A stretch of DNA of 39,034 bases from Sedimenticola thiotaurini (GTDB taxonomy: Bacteria; Pseudomonadota; Gammaproteobacteria; Chromatiales; Chromatiaceae). The stretch covers positions 1 to 39,034 of the forward strand of contig DRKP01000099.1 in the NCBI GenBank assembly GCA_011051715.1. Reading direction: 5' to 3'. This document shows positions 10,356 to 18,196 of the stretch, in pieces; position 1 is the first letter of the stretch, and each line of letters starts with the position of its first letter. Below the pieces are notes generated by a model. That model saw only the letters and a program-made list of their open reading frames with translations, searched no databases and was not told where the DNA came from. The translations under genes were made by a program, and so were the position numbers.

Positions 10356-10387
10356 AGGATAGACCCTGTACCCGGGTACGGAGTCAA
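10356..10387 (-). promoter_or_regulatory. MerR-type promoter/operator of merTPA
   Basis: On the minus strand, TTGACT (10387-10382) and TATCCT (10361-10356) are separated by 20 bases, longer than the sigma-70 optimum. The spacer contains the perfect palindrome GTACCCGGGTAC (10379-10368), flanked by CC and AG. This over-long spacer with central dyad is the signature of MerR-family promoters, in which the bound regulator untwists the DNA to allow transcription. The merT start lies about 33 bases downstream of the -10. Confidence 0.9.
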
Positions 10388-10487
10388 GCACCGCAGCTTC
10401 CGTGGTCGTGATGGGCCGGTGCCGGCAGGAGACGCCACGATCCCCGGCGGCTCCGACCGGATTCGGCCGCGAACCGGCGCCCGCCGA

Positions 10488-10515
10488 TGGACTTTTTCCC
10501 CCACTCGCTTATCAT
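10488..10515 (+). promoter_or_regulatory. Possible promoter of the nitroreductase gene
   Basis: TGGACT (10488-10493) and TATCAT (10510-10515) are separated by 16 bases, about 33 bases before the nitroreductase ATG. The match to sigma-70 consensus is moderate. Confidence 0.45.
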
Positions 10516-10548
10516 CGCCCCATCTGACGACACCACTGGAGCCCATCG

Positions 10549-11214
10549 ATGGATGTGAGAGAAGCCCTCCTGACCCGCAAGGCGACCCGCGCCTACCTGG
10601 ACCGGCCGGTAGAGGAAGAGAAGATCCGCCGCATCCTGGACGCCGCCCGCCACGCGCCCTCCGGGACCAACACCCAGCCGTGGCAGGTAGCGGTGGTCCG
10701 TGGCGAAACCAAGCGGACGCTGCAGGAGGCGATGGAAGCGGCGTTCCGCGGCGGGCAGAAGGGCGAGATGGACTACCAGTACTACCCGGTCAAGTGGGAG
10801 GGACCCTACCGTGAGCGCCGCAAGGCCTGTGGCCTGGCGATGTACCGGACCCTGCAGATCGGCCGCGAGGACAGGCAGCGGCAGCTGGACCAGTGGGCGG
10901 CCAACTACCGCGCCTTCGATGCCCCGGTCATGCTGCTGTTCTTCATGGACCCGGTGCTGGAGACCGGCTCCTTCCTCGACTACGGGATGTTCCTGCAGTC
11001 GATCATGCTGGAGGCCGTGGAAGAGGGTCTCGCGACCTGCCCCCAGGCGGCCCTGGGGGAGTACCCGGAGATCGTGAAGAAGACGCTGGGCTACCCTGAG
11101 GAGTCGATCCTGATCTGCGGCATGGCCCTCGGCTACGAGGACACCGCGGCACTGGTCAACAGCTATCGCACCGACCGCGAGGAGGTCGACACATTCACCC
11201 GCTTCTTCGAGTGA
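10549..11214 (+). CDS. Nitroreductase-family flavoprotein
   Basis: The 221-residue protein has the nitroreductase fold markers: [17 protein letters not shown], the FMN-binding [14 protein letters not shown] near residue 40, a central helix, and the C-terminal MALGYED. Such enzymes use NAD(P)H and FMN to reduce nitro compounds, quinones or enones; the natural substrate cannot be told. GGAG precedes the ATG. The small gene at 11232 follows its stop by 17 bases, so they form an operon. It is divergent from merTPA. Confidence 0.9.
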   Translation: MDVREALLTRKATRAYLDRPVEEEKIRRILDAARHAPSGTNTQPWQVAVVRGETKRTLQEAMEAAFRGGQKGEMDYQYYPVKWEGPYRERRKACGLAMYRTLQIGREDRQRQLDQWAANYRAFDAPVMLLFFMDPVLETGSFLDYGMFLQSIMLEAVEEGLATCPQAALGEYPEIVKKTLGYPEESILICGMALGYEDTAALVNSYRTDREEVDTFTRFFE

Positions 11215-11231
11215 CAGAGGACCGACCGACC

Positions 11232-11516
11232 ATGAACGCGGAGCAACAGAAGGACGACGGTGTACTGCAGGCGATGATGGCCAGGCTGAAGGGCCGCCTG
11301 CCGCGGCTGCTGGACCTGAAGGAGAAGGTCGACCGGGGGGAGCGGCTGGACGACTTCGATATCGAGTTCCTGGAGCGGGTGCTGGAGGGCGCCGAGGAGA
11401 GCCGCGGCCTGATCGAGCGCAATCCCGAGTACGAGGAGCTCGCCGCGCGGCTGGTCCACCTCTACCACGACATCACCGGGCAGGCCCTGCGCAACGAGAA
11501 GGGAGAGGGAGGCTAG
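11232..11516 (+). CDS. Small acidic helical protein, unknown function
   Basis: The 94-residue product is strongly charged and predicted helical throughout ([40 protein letters not shown]), with no signal peptide, cysteines or membrane segment. An AGAGG box at 11216-11220 favours the ATG at 11232, though a GTG at 11211 overlapping the nitroreductase stop is also possible. It probably shares the nitroreductase transcript. No family recognised. Confidence 0.65.
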   Translation: MNAEQQKDDGVLQAMMARLKGRLPRLLDLKEKVDRGERLDDFDIEFLERVLEGAEESRGLIERNPEYEELAARLVHLYHDITGQALRNEKGEGG

Positions 11517-11567
11517 GAGCCTTCCGCGAATGGAGGCAGCCGGCTGGAGATACGGATTGGATCGATG

Positions 11568-11721
11568 ACGGCGGCCTTTGCGGGGATGACGGCGACCTTT
11601 ACCGGGACGACGGTGGCTGCACCAGAATAACGGCGCCCTTCGCCGGATAACGGGCGGTGCAGAAAGCCTCCAGCGGAATGCCCCAGCACATCCCCCTCGT
11701 CATTCCGGCGCAGGCCGGAAT
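11568..11721. repeat. Degenerate ~21-bp tandem repeat and dispersed-type hairpin
   Basis: From 11568 to about 11650 the sequence repeats loosely every 20-21 bases (GACGGCGGCCTTTGCGGGGA, then GACGGCGACCTTTACCGGGA, and weaker copies). It is followed by a hairpin with 8-bp arms, ATTCCGGC and GCCGGAAT, around the loop GCAG (11702-11721). Such units resemble the short palindromic CGTCATTCCGG-type repeats scattered between genes in many proteobacteria. The hairpin lies between the convergent small protein gene and etfA and might end transcription, though it lacks a T tract. Confidence 0.55.
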
Positions 11722-11755
11722 CCGGAACACCCACCCCACCGGCACAGCAGTGGAA

Positions 11756-12694
11756 TCACTCCTGCCGGAGGGCCTCGGCCAGCTCCGGCAGCACGTCGAA
11801 CAGGTCCGCCACCAGGCCATAGTCGGCGACCTGGAAGATGGGGGCCTCCTCGTCCTTGTTGATGGCCACGATCACCCTGCTCTCCTTCATTCCCGCCAGG
11901 TGCTGGATGGCGCCGGAGATACCGACGGCGATGTAGAGATCGGGGGCGACGATCTTGCCGGTCTGCCCCACCTGGCAGTCGTTGGGAACGAAGCCCGCGT
12001 CCACCGCGGCGCGGGAGGCGCCGATGGCGCCGTTCAGCGGGTCCGCCACCGCCTCCAGCAGGCGGAAGTTGTCGCCGCTGCCCATGCCGCGGCCGCCGGA
12101 GACCACCACCCGGGCACTGGTCAGCTCCGGCCGCTCCGAGCGGGTCAGTTCCTGGCCGACGAAGCGGCTGCCGTCGAACTCCTCTGCCGCCCCGATGTCG
12201 ACGATCTCCGCCTGCCCCCCTTCCTCCGCGGCGGCATCGAAGGCGGTGATGCGCACCGTCACCGGCAGCACCGGGTCGGCGCACTGCACCGTCTCCAGGG
12301 CATTGCCGGCGTAGATCGGGCGAACGAAGGTGTCGGCCCCCTCCACCGCCACGATGTCGGACACCTGGGCCGCGTCCAGCAGCGCCGCCACCCGCGGCAT
12401 CAGGTTCTTGCCGAAGGTGGTGGCCGGCGCCAGCAGATGAGTGTAGTCGCCGGCATGGGCCTGCAGCAGCAGCGCCAGGGGCTCGGCCAGGCCGTGGGCA
12501 TAGCGCGGATCGTCGGCCAGCAGCACGCGCTCCACGCCGGCCACCTGCGCCGCCTGCTGCGCCACCGCGGTGCAGCCCTCCCCCGCCACCAGCAGGTGGA
12601 CGGGGCCACCGATGGCCGCTGCCGCAGTCACCGTGTTCCGCGTCGCCGCCTTGAGGAGGCTGTTGTCGTGCTCGGCGATAACCAGAATCGTCAT
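11756..12694 (-). CDS. etfA: Electron transfer flavoprotein alpha subunit
   Basis: EtfA binds FAD and, with EtfB, accepts electrons from acyl-CoA dehydrogenases. The 312-residue protein has the N-terminal nucleotide-fold half and the conserved C-terminal FAD domain, with [57 protein letters not shown] and [16 protein letters not shown]. Length is typical. It begins one base after the etfB stop, so the two are translationally coupled and made in equal amounts. Partners in this window are the acyl-CoA dehydrogenase and ETF-QO encoded on the other strand. Confidence 0.96.
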   Translation of the reverse strand: MTILVIAEHDNSLLKAATRNTVTAAAAIGGPVHLLVAGEGCTAVAQQAAQVAGVERVLLADDPRYAHGLAEPLALLLQAHAGDYTHLLAPATTFGKNLMPRVAALLDAAQVSDIVAVEGADTFVRPIYAGNALETVQCADPVLPVTVRITAFDAAAEEGGQAEIVDIGAAEEFDGSRFVGQELTRSERPELTSARVVVSGGRGMGSGDNFRLLEAVADPLNGAIGASRAAVDAGFVPNDCQVGQTGKIVAPDLYIAVGISGAIQHLAGMKESRVIVAINKDEEAPIFQVADYGLVADLFDVLPELAEALRQE

Positions 12695-12695
12695 G

Positions 12696-13448
12696 TCAGA
12701 TCACCTTTGCTTCGTTGCGCAGCCGCTCCACCAGCTCGGCCACGTCCGCCACCCTGATGCCGGCCTGGCGCACCGGCGGTTCGGTCACCCGCAGCCGCTT
12801 CAGCCGCGGCGCGATGTCCACGCCGGTATCGGCCACCGGGATCACCTCCAGCGGCTTTCGCTTCGCCTTCATGATATTGGGCAGCTTGGCGTAGCGCGGC
12901 TCGTTGAGACGCAGGTCGGTGGTGACCACGGCCGGCAGGCGCAGGGCCAGGGTCTCCAGGCCGCCGTCGATCTCCCGCGTCACCTCCACCTCACCGTCGT
13001 TCAGCACCACCTTCGACGCATAGGTGCCCTGGGGCCAGCCCAGCAGCGCCGCCAGCATCTGCCCGGTCTGGTTGCTGTCGTCGTCGATCGCCTGTTTGCC
13101 CAGCAGCACCAGCCCCGGCTGCTCCTTCTCCACCAGGTGGCGCAGCAGCTTGGCCACGGCCAGCGGTTGCAGTTCGGCATCGCCGGCATCCACCAGGATG
13201 CCGCGGTCGGCACCGAGGGCGAGACCGTAGCGGATGGTCTCCTGGCAGGCGCTGCTGCCCAGGGAGGCGACCACCACTTCCGAGGCGAGGCCCGCCTCCT
13301 GCATGCGGATCGCCTCCTCCACCGCAATCTCGTCGAACGGGTTCATGGACATCTTCACATTGGCGGTCTCCACCCCGCTCTGGTCCGCCTTCACCCGGAC
13401 CTTCACGTTGTAGTCCACCACGCGCTTGACCGCGACCAGTACCTTCAT
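12696..13448 (-). CDS. etfB: Electron transfer flavoprotein beta subunit
   Basis: EtfB is the AMP-binding partner of EtfA. Typical features are [20 protein letters not shown] at the N-terminus, [14 protein letters not shown], and [20 protein letters not shown]. The latter is the family signature around residues 120-140. Length of 250 is normal. AGAGGG precedes the ATG. It is the first gene of etfBA and is transcribed away from the ETF-QO gene from a shared control region. Confidence 0.96.
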   Translation of the reverse strand: MKVLVAVKRVVDYNVKVRVKADQSGVETANVKMSMNPFDEIAVEEAIRMQEAGLASEVVVASLGSSACQETIRYGLALGADRGILVDAGDAELQPLAVAKLLRHLVEKEQPGLVLLGKQAIDDDSNQTGQMLAALLGWPQGTYASKVVLNDGEVEVTREIDGGLETLALRLPAVVTTDLRLNEPRYAKLPNIMKAKRKPLEVIPVADTGVDIAPRLKRLRVTEPPVRQAGIRVADVAELVERLRNEAKVI

Positions 13449-13699
13449 CGTGCACCCTCTTCTGGTGTAATCTGCGGGAAAGCCCGGAAACGGCCGTTTC
13501 CCGCCGTTGGCGTACGGACCGGAATCTGCCGCACTGCCATAACGCCGTCTCCGGACTCCGGGTCGGTACCCGGCCTCGCCCGGGACAATGGATCGCCCGG
13601 CGACACCCCGGCAGGAGGGGATCTGCCGTCCCGTCCCGGGTCGGAGGATGGCGGCCTCGGGGCATCCCCGGGCAGCGGGCCCTCATAACCGGAGTCGAT

Positions 13700-13747
13700 T
13701 GACCCATAAACCGGCCTCAGTATAATGACGTTTACGTAAACGTCAAT
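13700..13747. promoter_or_regulatory. Overlapping divergent promoters with one palindromic operator
   Basis: The 20-bp perfect palindrome TGACGTTTACGTAAACGTCA spans 13727-13746. On the plus strand TTGACC (13700-13705), 16 bases, then TATAAT (13722-13727) form a strong promoter whose -10 touches the palindrome; it faces the ETF-QO gene. On the minus strand TTGACG (13747-13742), 16 bases, then TATACT (13725-13720) form a second strong promoter whose spacer is filled by the palindrome; it faces etfB. A protein bound here would cover both promoters at once. The rest of 13449-13699 is the GC-rich etfB leader, with nothing else recognised. Confidence 0.8.
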
Positions 13748-13783
13748 CCAGCCCGCGGCCCCCTTCCTGCGGAGGAGCAGAAC

Positions 13784-15409
13784 ATGGAGCGCGAAGCGAT
13801 GGAGTTCGATGTGGTGATCGTCGGCGCCGGCCCCGCGGGCCTGTCGGCGGCGATCCGGCTGGCCCAGCTGGGACGACGAAACCATCGCGAACTCGCCATC
13901 TGCGTGGTGGAGAAGGGCTCCGAGGTCGGCGCCCACATCCTCTCCGGTGCCATTCTCGAACCACGGGCCCTGGATGAACTGATCCCGGAGTGGCGCGAGC
14001 GGGATGCCCCGGTGACCACGGCGGTGACCGACGAGCGCTTTCTCTACCTCGGCCGCCGGCACGCCCTGCGGCTGCCGACACCGCCCCAGATGCACAACCA
14101 CGGCAACTACGTCATCAGCCTCGGCAACCTGTGCCGCTGGCTGGCGCGGCAGGCCGAGGAGCTGGGCGTGGACATCTTCCCCGGCTTCGCCGCCGCCGGG
14201 GTGCTGTACGACGACGATGGTGGCGTGCGCGGCATCGCCACCGGCGACATGGGGGTGGGACGCGACGGCCGTCCCACCGCCAACCACGAGCCGGGCATGG
14301 ACCTGCTGGCGCGCCAGACCCTGTTCGCCGAGGGCTGCCGCGGCTCGCTCGGCCGGGAGCTGGAGATCCGCTTCGACCTGCGCGCCGAGGCCGATCCCCA
14401 GACCTACGGGCTGGGACTGAAGGAGTTGTGGGAGATCTCCCCGGAGAAACACCGGCCGGGATCGGTGACCCACAGCATCGGCTGGCCGCTGGACCGGCGC
14501 ACCTACGGCGGCGGCTTCCTCTATCACGCCGCCGACAACCAGCTGGCGGTGGGGTTCGTCGTCGGGCTCGACTACACCAATCCCCACCTGGATCCCTTCA
14601 TGGAGTTCCAGCGCTTCAAGCATCATCCGGCGGTGGCGCCCCTGCTGGAGGGGGGACGGCGCATCTGCTACGGCGCCCGCACCCTGGCCGAGGGCGGGCT
14701 GCAGTCCCTCCCCCGCCTCACCTTTCCCGGCGGCATGCTGATCGGTGATGACGCCGGCTTCCTCAACGTGGCCAAGATCAAGGGTACCCATACCGCCATG
14801 AAGAGCGGCATGCTGGCGGCCGAGGCGGTGTTCGAGGCGCTCGACGGGGAGGTGCGGGAGGTGACCACCTATACCGACCGGGTACGCTCGAGCTGGCTGT
14901 GGCACGAGCTGCGGCAGGTGCGCAACATCCGCCCCGGCTTCCACCAGGGGCTGTGGCCGGGGCTGGCCAATGCCGCCCTGGAGGCCTATCTGCTCCGTGG
15001 GCGCGCCCCCTGGACCCTGCACAACCACGCCGACCACATGCAGCTGGAGCTGGCGGAGAAGAGCCGGCCCATCGACTACCCGAAGCCGGACGGCCGCATC
15101 TCCTTCGACCGCCTCTCCTCGGTCTATATCTCCAACACCAACCACGAGGAGAACCAGCCGGTGCACCTGCAGCTGCTGGACGACACGGTCTCGATCCGGG
15201 TCAACCTGGCCCTCTACGACGCCCCGGAGACCCGCTACTGCCCCGCCGGCGTGTACGAGGTGATCGAGCAGGAGGATGGTTCCCCGGCGCTGCAGATCAA
15301 CGCCCAGAACTGCCTGCACTGCAAGACCTGCGACATCAAGGATCCGCAGCAGAACATTGTCTGGACCGTGCCCGAGGGCGGCGGCGGCCCGAACTACCCG
15401 AACATGTGA
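13784..15409 (+). CDS. Electron transfer flavoprotein-ubiquinone oxidoreductase
   Basis: This membrane-associated enzyme moves electrons from reduced ETF to ubiquinone. The 541-residue protein has the FAD motif VVIVGAGPAGLSAA at the N-terminus, the family sequence GAHILSGAILEPRALDEL, and a C-terminal [4Fe-4S] module with four cysteines: one in RYCPAGVYE and three in NCLHCKTCDI, ending GGGPNYPNM. Length is normal. The ATG follows GGAGGAG. It is the first gene of the rightward operon, with the acyl-CoA dehydrogenase 69 bases downstream and etfBA divergent: a complete acyl-CoA-to-quinone electron chain under one operator. Confidence 0.95.
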   Translation: MEREAMEFDVVIVGAGPAGLSAAIRLAQLGRRNHRELAICVVEKGSEVGAHILSGAILEPRALDELIPEWRERDAPVTTAVTDERFLYLGRRHALRLPTPPQMHNHGNYVISLGNLCRWLARQAEELGVDIFPGFAAAGVLYDDDGGVRGIATGDMGVGRDGRPTANHEPGMDLLARQTLFAEGCRGSLGRELEIRFDLRAEADPQTYGLGLKELWEISPEKHRPGSVTHSIGWPLDRRTYGGGFLYHAADNQLAVGFVVGLDYTNPHLDPFMEFQRFKHHPAVAPLLEGGRRICYGARTLAEGGLQSLPRLTFPGGMLIGDDAGFLNVAKIKGTHTAMKSGMLAAEAVFEALDGEVREVTTYTDRVRSSWLWHELRQVRNIRPGFHQGLWPGLANAALEAYLLRGRAPWTLHNHADHMQLELAEKSRPIDYPKPDGRISFDRLSSVYISNTNHEENQPVHLQLLDDTVSIRVNLALYDAPETRYCPAGVYEVIEQEDGSPALQINAQNCLHCKTCDIKDPQQNIVWTVPEGGGGPNYPNM

Positions 15410-15478
15410 CGGCGGGAGACCACCGACCCGACCCGACCCGGACGACACCCACCCGCAGCGACCATCGGAGCCTGACCC

Positions 15479-17266
15479 ATGCCTTCCTATCACGCCCCCC
15501 TGCGCGATCTCCATTTCGTCTACCACGAGCTGCTGGACGCGGACGACGTGCTCACCGCCCTGCCCGGCTTCGAGGAGGCGACGCCGGACCTGGTGGATGC
15601 CATCCTGGAAGAGGCGGCCAAACTGTTCGAGCAGGAGATCCAGCCCCTCAACCAGCCGGGTGACGAGGAGGGCTGTCGCTTCGAGGACGGCCGGGTCCAT
15701 ACCCCGAAGGGGTTCAGGGAGGCCTACCGGGCCTACACCGAGGGGGGCTGGCCGGCGCTGTCGCTGGATCCGGCGATCGGCGGCCAGGGCCTGCCGGAGA
15801 CCATCGCCTTCATGCTGGAGGAGATGATCAATTCCGCCAGCGTCTCCTTCGGCCTCTATCCGGGACTCACCCGCGGCGCCGTCACCGCCCTGCAGCACCA
15901 CGCCAGCGACGAGCTGAAGGCGATCTACCTGCCGAAGATGGCGGCCGGCACTTGGAGCGGCACCATGTGCCTGACCGAACCCCACGCCGGCACCGACCTG
16001 GGACTGCTGCGCACCCGGGCCGAGCCGCGGGGGGACGGCAGCTACCGCATCGACGGCACCAAGATCTTCATCACCGGCGGCGAGCAGGACCTGACCGAGA
16101 ACATCGTCCACCTGGTGCTGGCCCGGCTGCCCGATGCGCCGCCCGGGATCCGGGGGATCAGCCTGTTCCTGGTGCCGAAGCGGCTGCCCGACGCCAATGG
16201 CGAGGCGGGCGAGGCCAACGGCGTCAGTTGCGGCGCCATCGAACACAAGATGGGAATCCGCGCCTCCTCCACCTGCGTCATCAACTTCGACGATGCCACC
16301 GGTTTCCTGGTGGGACCGGAGCACAGGGGCGTGGCCTGCATGTTCACCATGATGAACGCCGAGCGCCTGGCCATCGGCATCCAGGGACTGGGGCTGGCCG
16401 AGGTGGCCTACCAGAACGCGGTCGGCTACGCCCGCGAGCGACGCCAGGGACGCAGCGCCCGGGGCCCGCAGGATCCCGACCACTCCGCCGATCCGCTGCT
16501 GGTGCACCCGGACGTCCGCCGCATGCTGCTCACCACCCGCGCCTTCACCGAGGGCGGACGGGCGCTGGCGGTCTGGACCGCCCTCAACATCGACCTGTCC
16601 AAGCACCACCCCGACCCTGAACTGCGCCAGGAGGCGGACGACCTGGTGGCGCTGGTGACGCCGGTGGTGAAGGCCCTGTTCAGCGACCTGGGATTCGAGT
16701 CCACCGTCCTGTGCCAGCAGGTGCTGGGGGGGCACGGCTATATCCGCGAATGGGGCATGGAGCAGTTCGTGCGCGATGCCCGGATCGCCCAGATCTACGA
16801 GGGGACCAACGGCATCCAGGCCCTCGACCTGGTCCGGCGCAAGCTGTTCCTCCACGACGGACGCCTGCCCAACCGCCTGTTCGATCTGATCGAGGCCTAC
16901 ATGGAGCCGCGCCGGGGCGACGCCTCGCTGCAGCCGTTCCTCACCCCGCTGGAGCACGCCCTCACCCTGCTGCGGGAGCTGACCGCCTGGCTGATCCGGG
17001 AGGGGAGCGAGGACCCGGACGAACTGGGGGCCGCCGCCACCGACTACCTGCGCATCTTCGGCCTGGTGATCCTGGCCTGGTTCTGGGTACGCATGGTGGA
17101 GACGGCGCTGGAAGACCACGAGGGCCGCGATGACGCCTTCTACCGCGCCAAGATCCTCACCGGCCACTACTTCCTGCAGCGTATCCTGCCCCAGATCGGC
17201 AGCCTCGCCGCCGCGGTCCGCTCCGGCGCCCGGCTGCTGATGGAGTTCGAGGAGGAGGCGTTCTGA
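15479..17266 (+). CDS. Acyl-CoA dehydrogenase with extended C-terminus (DmdC/long-form type)
   Basis: The 595-residue flavoprotein has the ACAD core: TMCLTEPHAGTDLGLLRTRA (FAD/substrate loop), KIFITGGEQDLTENIVHLVLA, the helical domain, and the catalytic Glu in QIYEGTNGIQALDLVRRK. About 130 extra residues after that form the C-terminal extension seen in 3-methylmercaptopropionyl-CoA dehydrogenase (DmdC) and related long ACADs. It oxidises an acyl-CoA and passes electrons to ETF; the substrate (fatty acyl, branched-chain or methylthio) cannot be decided here. It follows the ETF-QO gene in the same operon with GGAG before the ATG. Confidence 0.9.
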   Translation: MPSYHAPLRDLHFVYHELLDADDVLTALPGFEEATPDLVDAILEEAAKLFEQEIQPLNQPGDEEGCRFEDGRVHTPKGFREAYRAYTEGGWPALSLDPAIGGQGLPETIAFMLEEMINSASVSFGLYPGLTRGAVTALQHHASDELKAIYLPKMAAGTWSGTMCLTEPHAGTDLGLLRTRAEPRGDGSYRIDGTKIFITGGEQDLTENIVHLVLARLPDAPPGIRGISLFLVPKRLPDANGEAGEANGVSCGAIEHKMGIRASSTCVINFDDATGFLVGPEHRGVACMFTMMNAERLAIGIQGLGLAEVAYQNAVGYARERRQGRSARGPQDPDHSADPLLVHPDVRRMLLTTRAFTEGGRALAVWTALNIDLSKHHPDPELRQEADDLVALVTPVVKALFSDLGFESTVLCQQVLGGHGYIREWGMEQFVRDARIAQIYEGTNGIQALDLVRRKLFLHDGRLPNRLFDLIEAYMEPRRGDASLQPFLTPLEHALTLLRELTAWLIREGSEDPDELGAAATDYLRIFGLVILAWFWVRMVETALEDHEGRDDAFYRAKILTGHYFLQRILPQIGSLAAAVRSGARLLMEFEEEAF

Positions 17267-17476
17267 GACCTGGGCAATGCCCCGGGCAGAATCCACAGGA
17301 ATCAAGTTGTTATTCGCTCTTTCTCGATTGAGAATTCGCAATGCCACCGCCGGCTGGAACTGGTCTAATCTCACCCAGTTCGGAAATGCCTGCAGGCATC
17401 CAGATCGTCCCGCCGGGAGGCTGTTCCGAACGACGTCATATCTCCTCCATCCTCCAAGTGGTGGTTTTTGCTTTCC
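17267..17476 (+). other. Structured leader-like intergenic region, possible small RNA
   Basis: Between the acyl-CoA dehydrogenase stop and the strong terminator lies about 210 bases with several potential hairpins: GAACTGG/CCAGTTC around 17356-17380, the palindrome ATGCCTGCAGGCAT around 17387-17400, and TCCCGCCGGGA near 17410. A weak promoter-like TTGTTA-N17-GAGAAT lies near 17305-17335. The arrangement promoter, hairpins, terminator could encode a small RNA, or simply be the operon's 3' untranslated region. No known RNA family recognised. Confidence 0.3.
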
Positions 17477-17506
17477 AGCCCGGCAACTCCAGCCGGGCTT
17501 TTTTTT
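17477..17506 (+). terminator. Rho-independent terminator
   Basis: Perfect 8-bp stem AGCCCGGC / GCCGGGCT around a 7-base loop, followed by a run of eight Ts. It ends transcription from the ETF-QO/acyl-CoA dehydrogenase operon or from a small RNA upstream. Confidence 0.85.
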
Positions 17507-17696
17507 GCAACCGCACCCGGCGCCGTCGGGATATCGCTGCCATGGGTGGGTGCGGAACGACGCGGATCTGCGGAAACAATTCTTCAATCCATCGTCGCGT
17601 CGGCGTTATAATTAAGAACTTCACTGAACGCTTAAATACCAGGCCTGTCCAGTGCCATTGGCCTGCGCACACGACAGGGTCTCCGGAGGACCTGCC

Positions 17697-18116
17697 ATGT
17701 ACAAGCCATTCATCGCCACCCTGCTGCTGCTCGCCTCGGCAGGCAGCGCCAACGCCGCCAACTGGCCGCTCGAGATCATCGACCACCTGGACGAGACCAA
17801 GATCGTGGTCTATGTCAAGGAGGCGGACATCGAACGCGCCCCCGCCTGGAATCCCGAAGCCGGCGCCCCACCCTTCACCCTTGGTGACCTGCTCCGGTCG
17901 GTCAGCGAGTGGGAGAAGAAGAACGCCGGCGTGACCCGGGCCTCGATCCGCAAGATCGAGCTCAAACCGATCCTGCACCACGAGAAGCAGGGGCGCTGGT
18001 ACTACCTGGTCCAGCTCCGGGAACAACGGGAGGGGAAAGCCGCCGACCGCTATCTGGCGGTGCTCATGAACGGCACCATGGCGGCCGCCATCGCCGAGCC
18101 CGCCTCCTACAAGTAG
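17697..18116 (+). CDS. Periplasmic hypothetical protein, 139 aa
   Basis: A clear signal peptide (hydrophobic core LLLLASAGS, cleavage after ANA) leaves a mature protein of about 119 residues with mixed charge and no cysteines. I do not recognise the family. The segment ASIRKIELKPILHHEKQGRW and the strand-rich C-terminus (RYLAVLMNGTMAAAI) suggest a small binding or stress protein. ATG 17697 is preferred for its CCGGAGGA ribosome-binding site. A TATAAT (17607-17612) without a good -35 lies about 85 bases upstream. Terminators lie on both sides, so it is probably a single-gene transcript. Confidence 0.7.
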   Translation: MYKPFIATLLLLASAGSANAANWPLEIIDHLDETKIVVYVKEADIERAPAWNPEAGAPPFTLGDLLRSVSEWEKKNAGVTRASIRKIELKPILHHEKQGRWYYLVQLREQREGKAADRYLAVLMNGTMAAAIAEPASYK

Positions 18117-18141
18117 AGACACCGGCAGACGCGGTGACGAA

Positions 18142-18174
18142 AAAGGCGGAGGCCCCGTCGGGGCCTCCGCCTTT
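18142..18174. terminator. Bidirectional rho-independent terminator
   Basis: A perfect 15-bp stem (AAAGGCGGAGGCCCC and its complement) with loop GTC sits between two convergent genes. The A-rich left and T-rich right edges allow it to stop transcription from both the periplasmic protein gene and the SLC13 gene. Confidence 0.9.
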
Positions 18175-18196
18175 CCGTTCGGGCATCACCGCGGTC

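Noticed and set aside
13445-17587. Very long minus-strand open frame (1380 codons) across the ETF-QO and dehydrogenase genes
   Set aside because: Both opposite genes are certain by motif. The frame is open only because of high GC and shows no domain.
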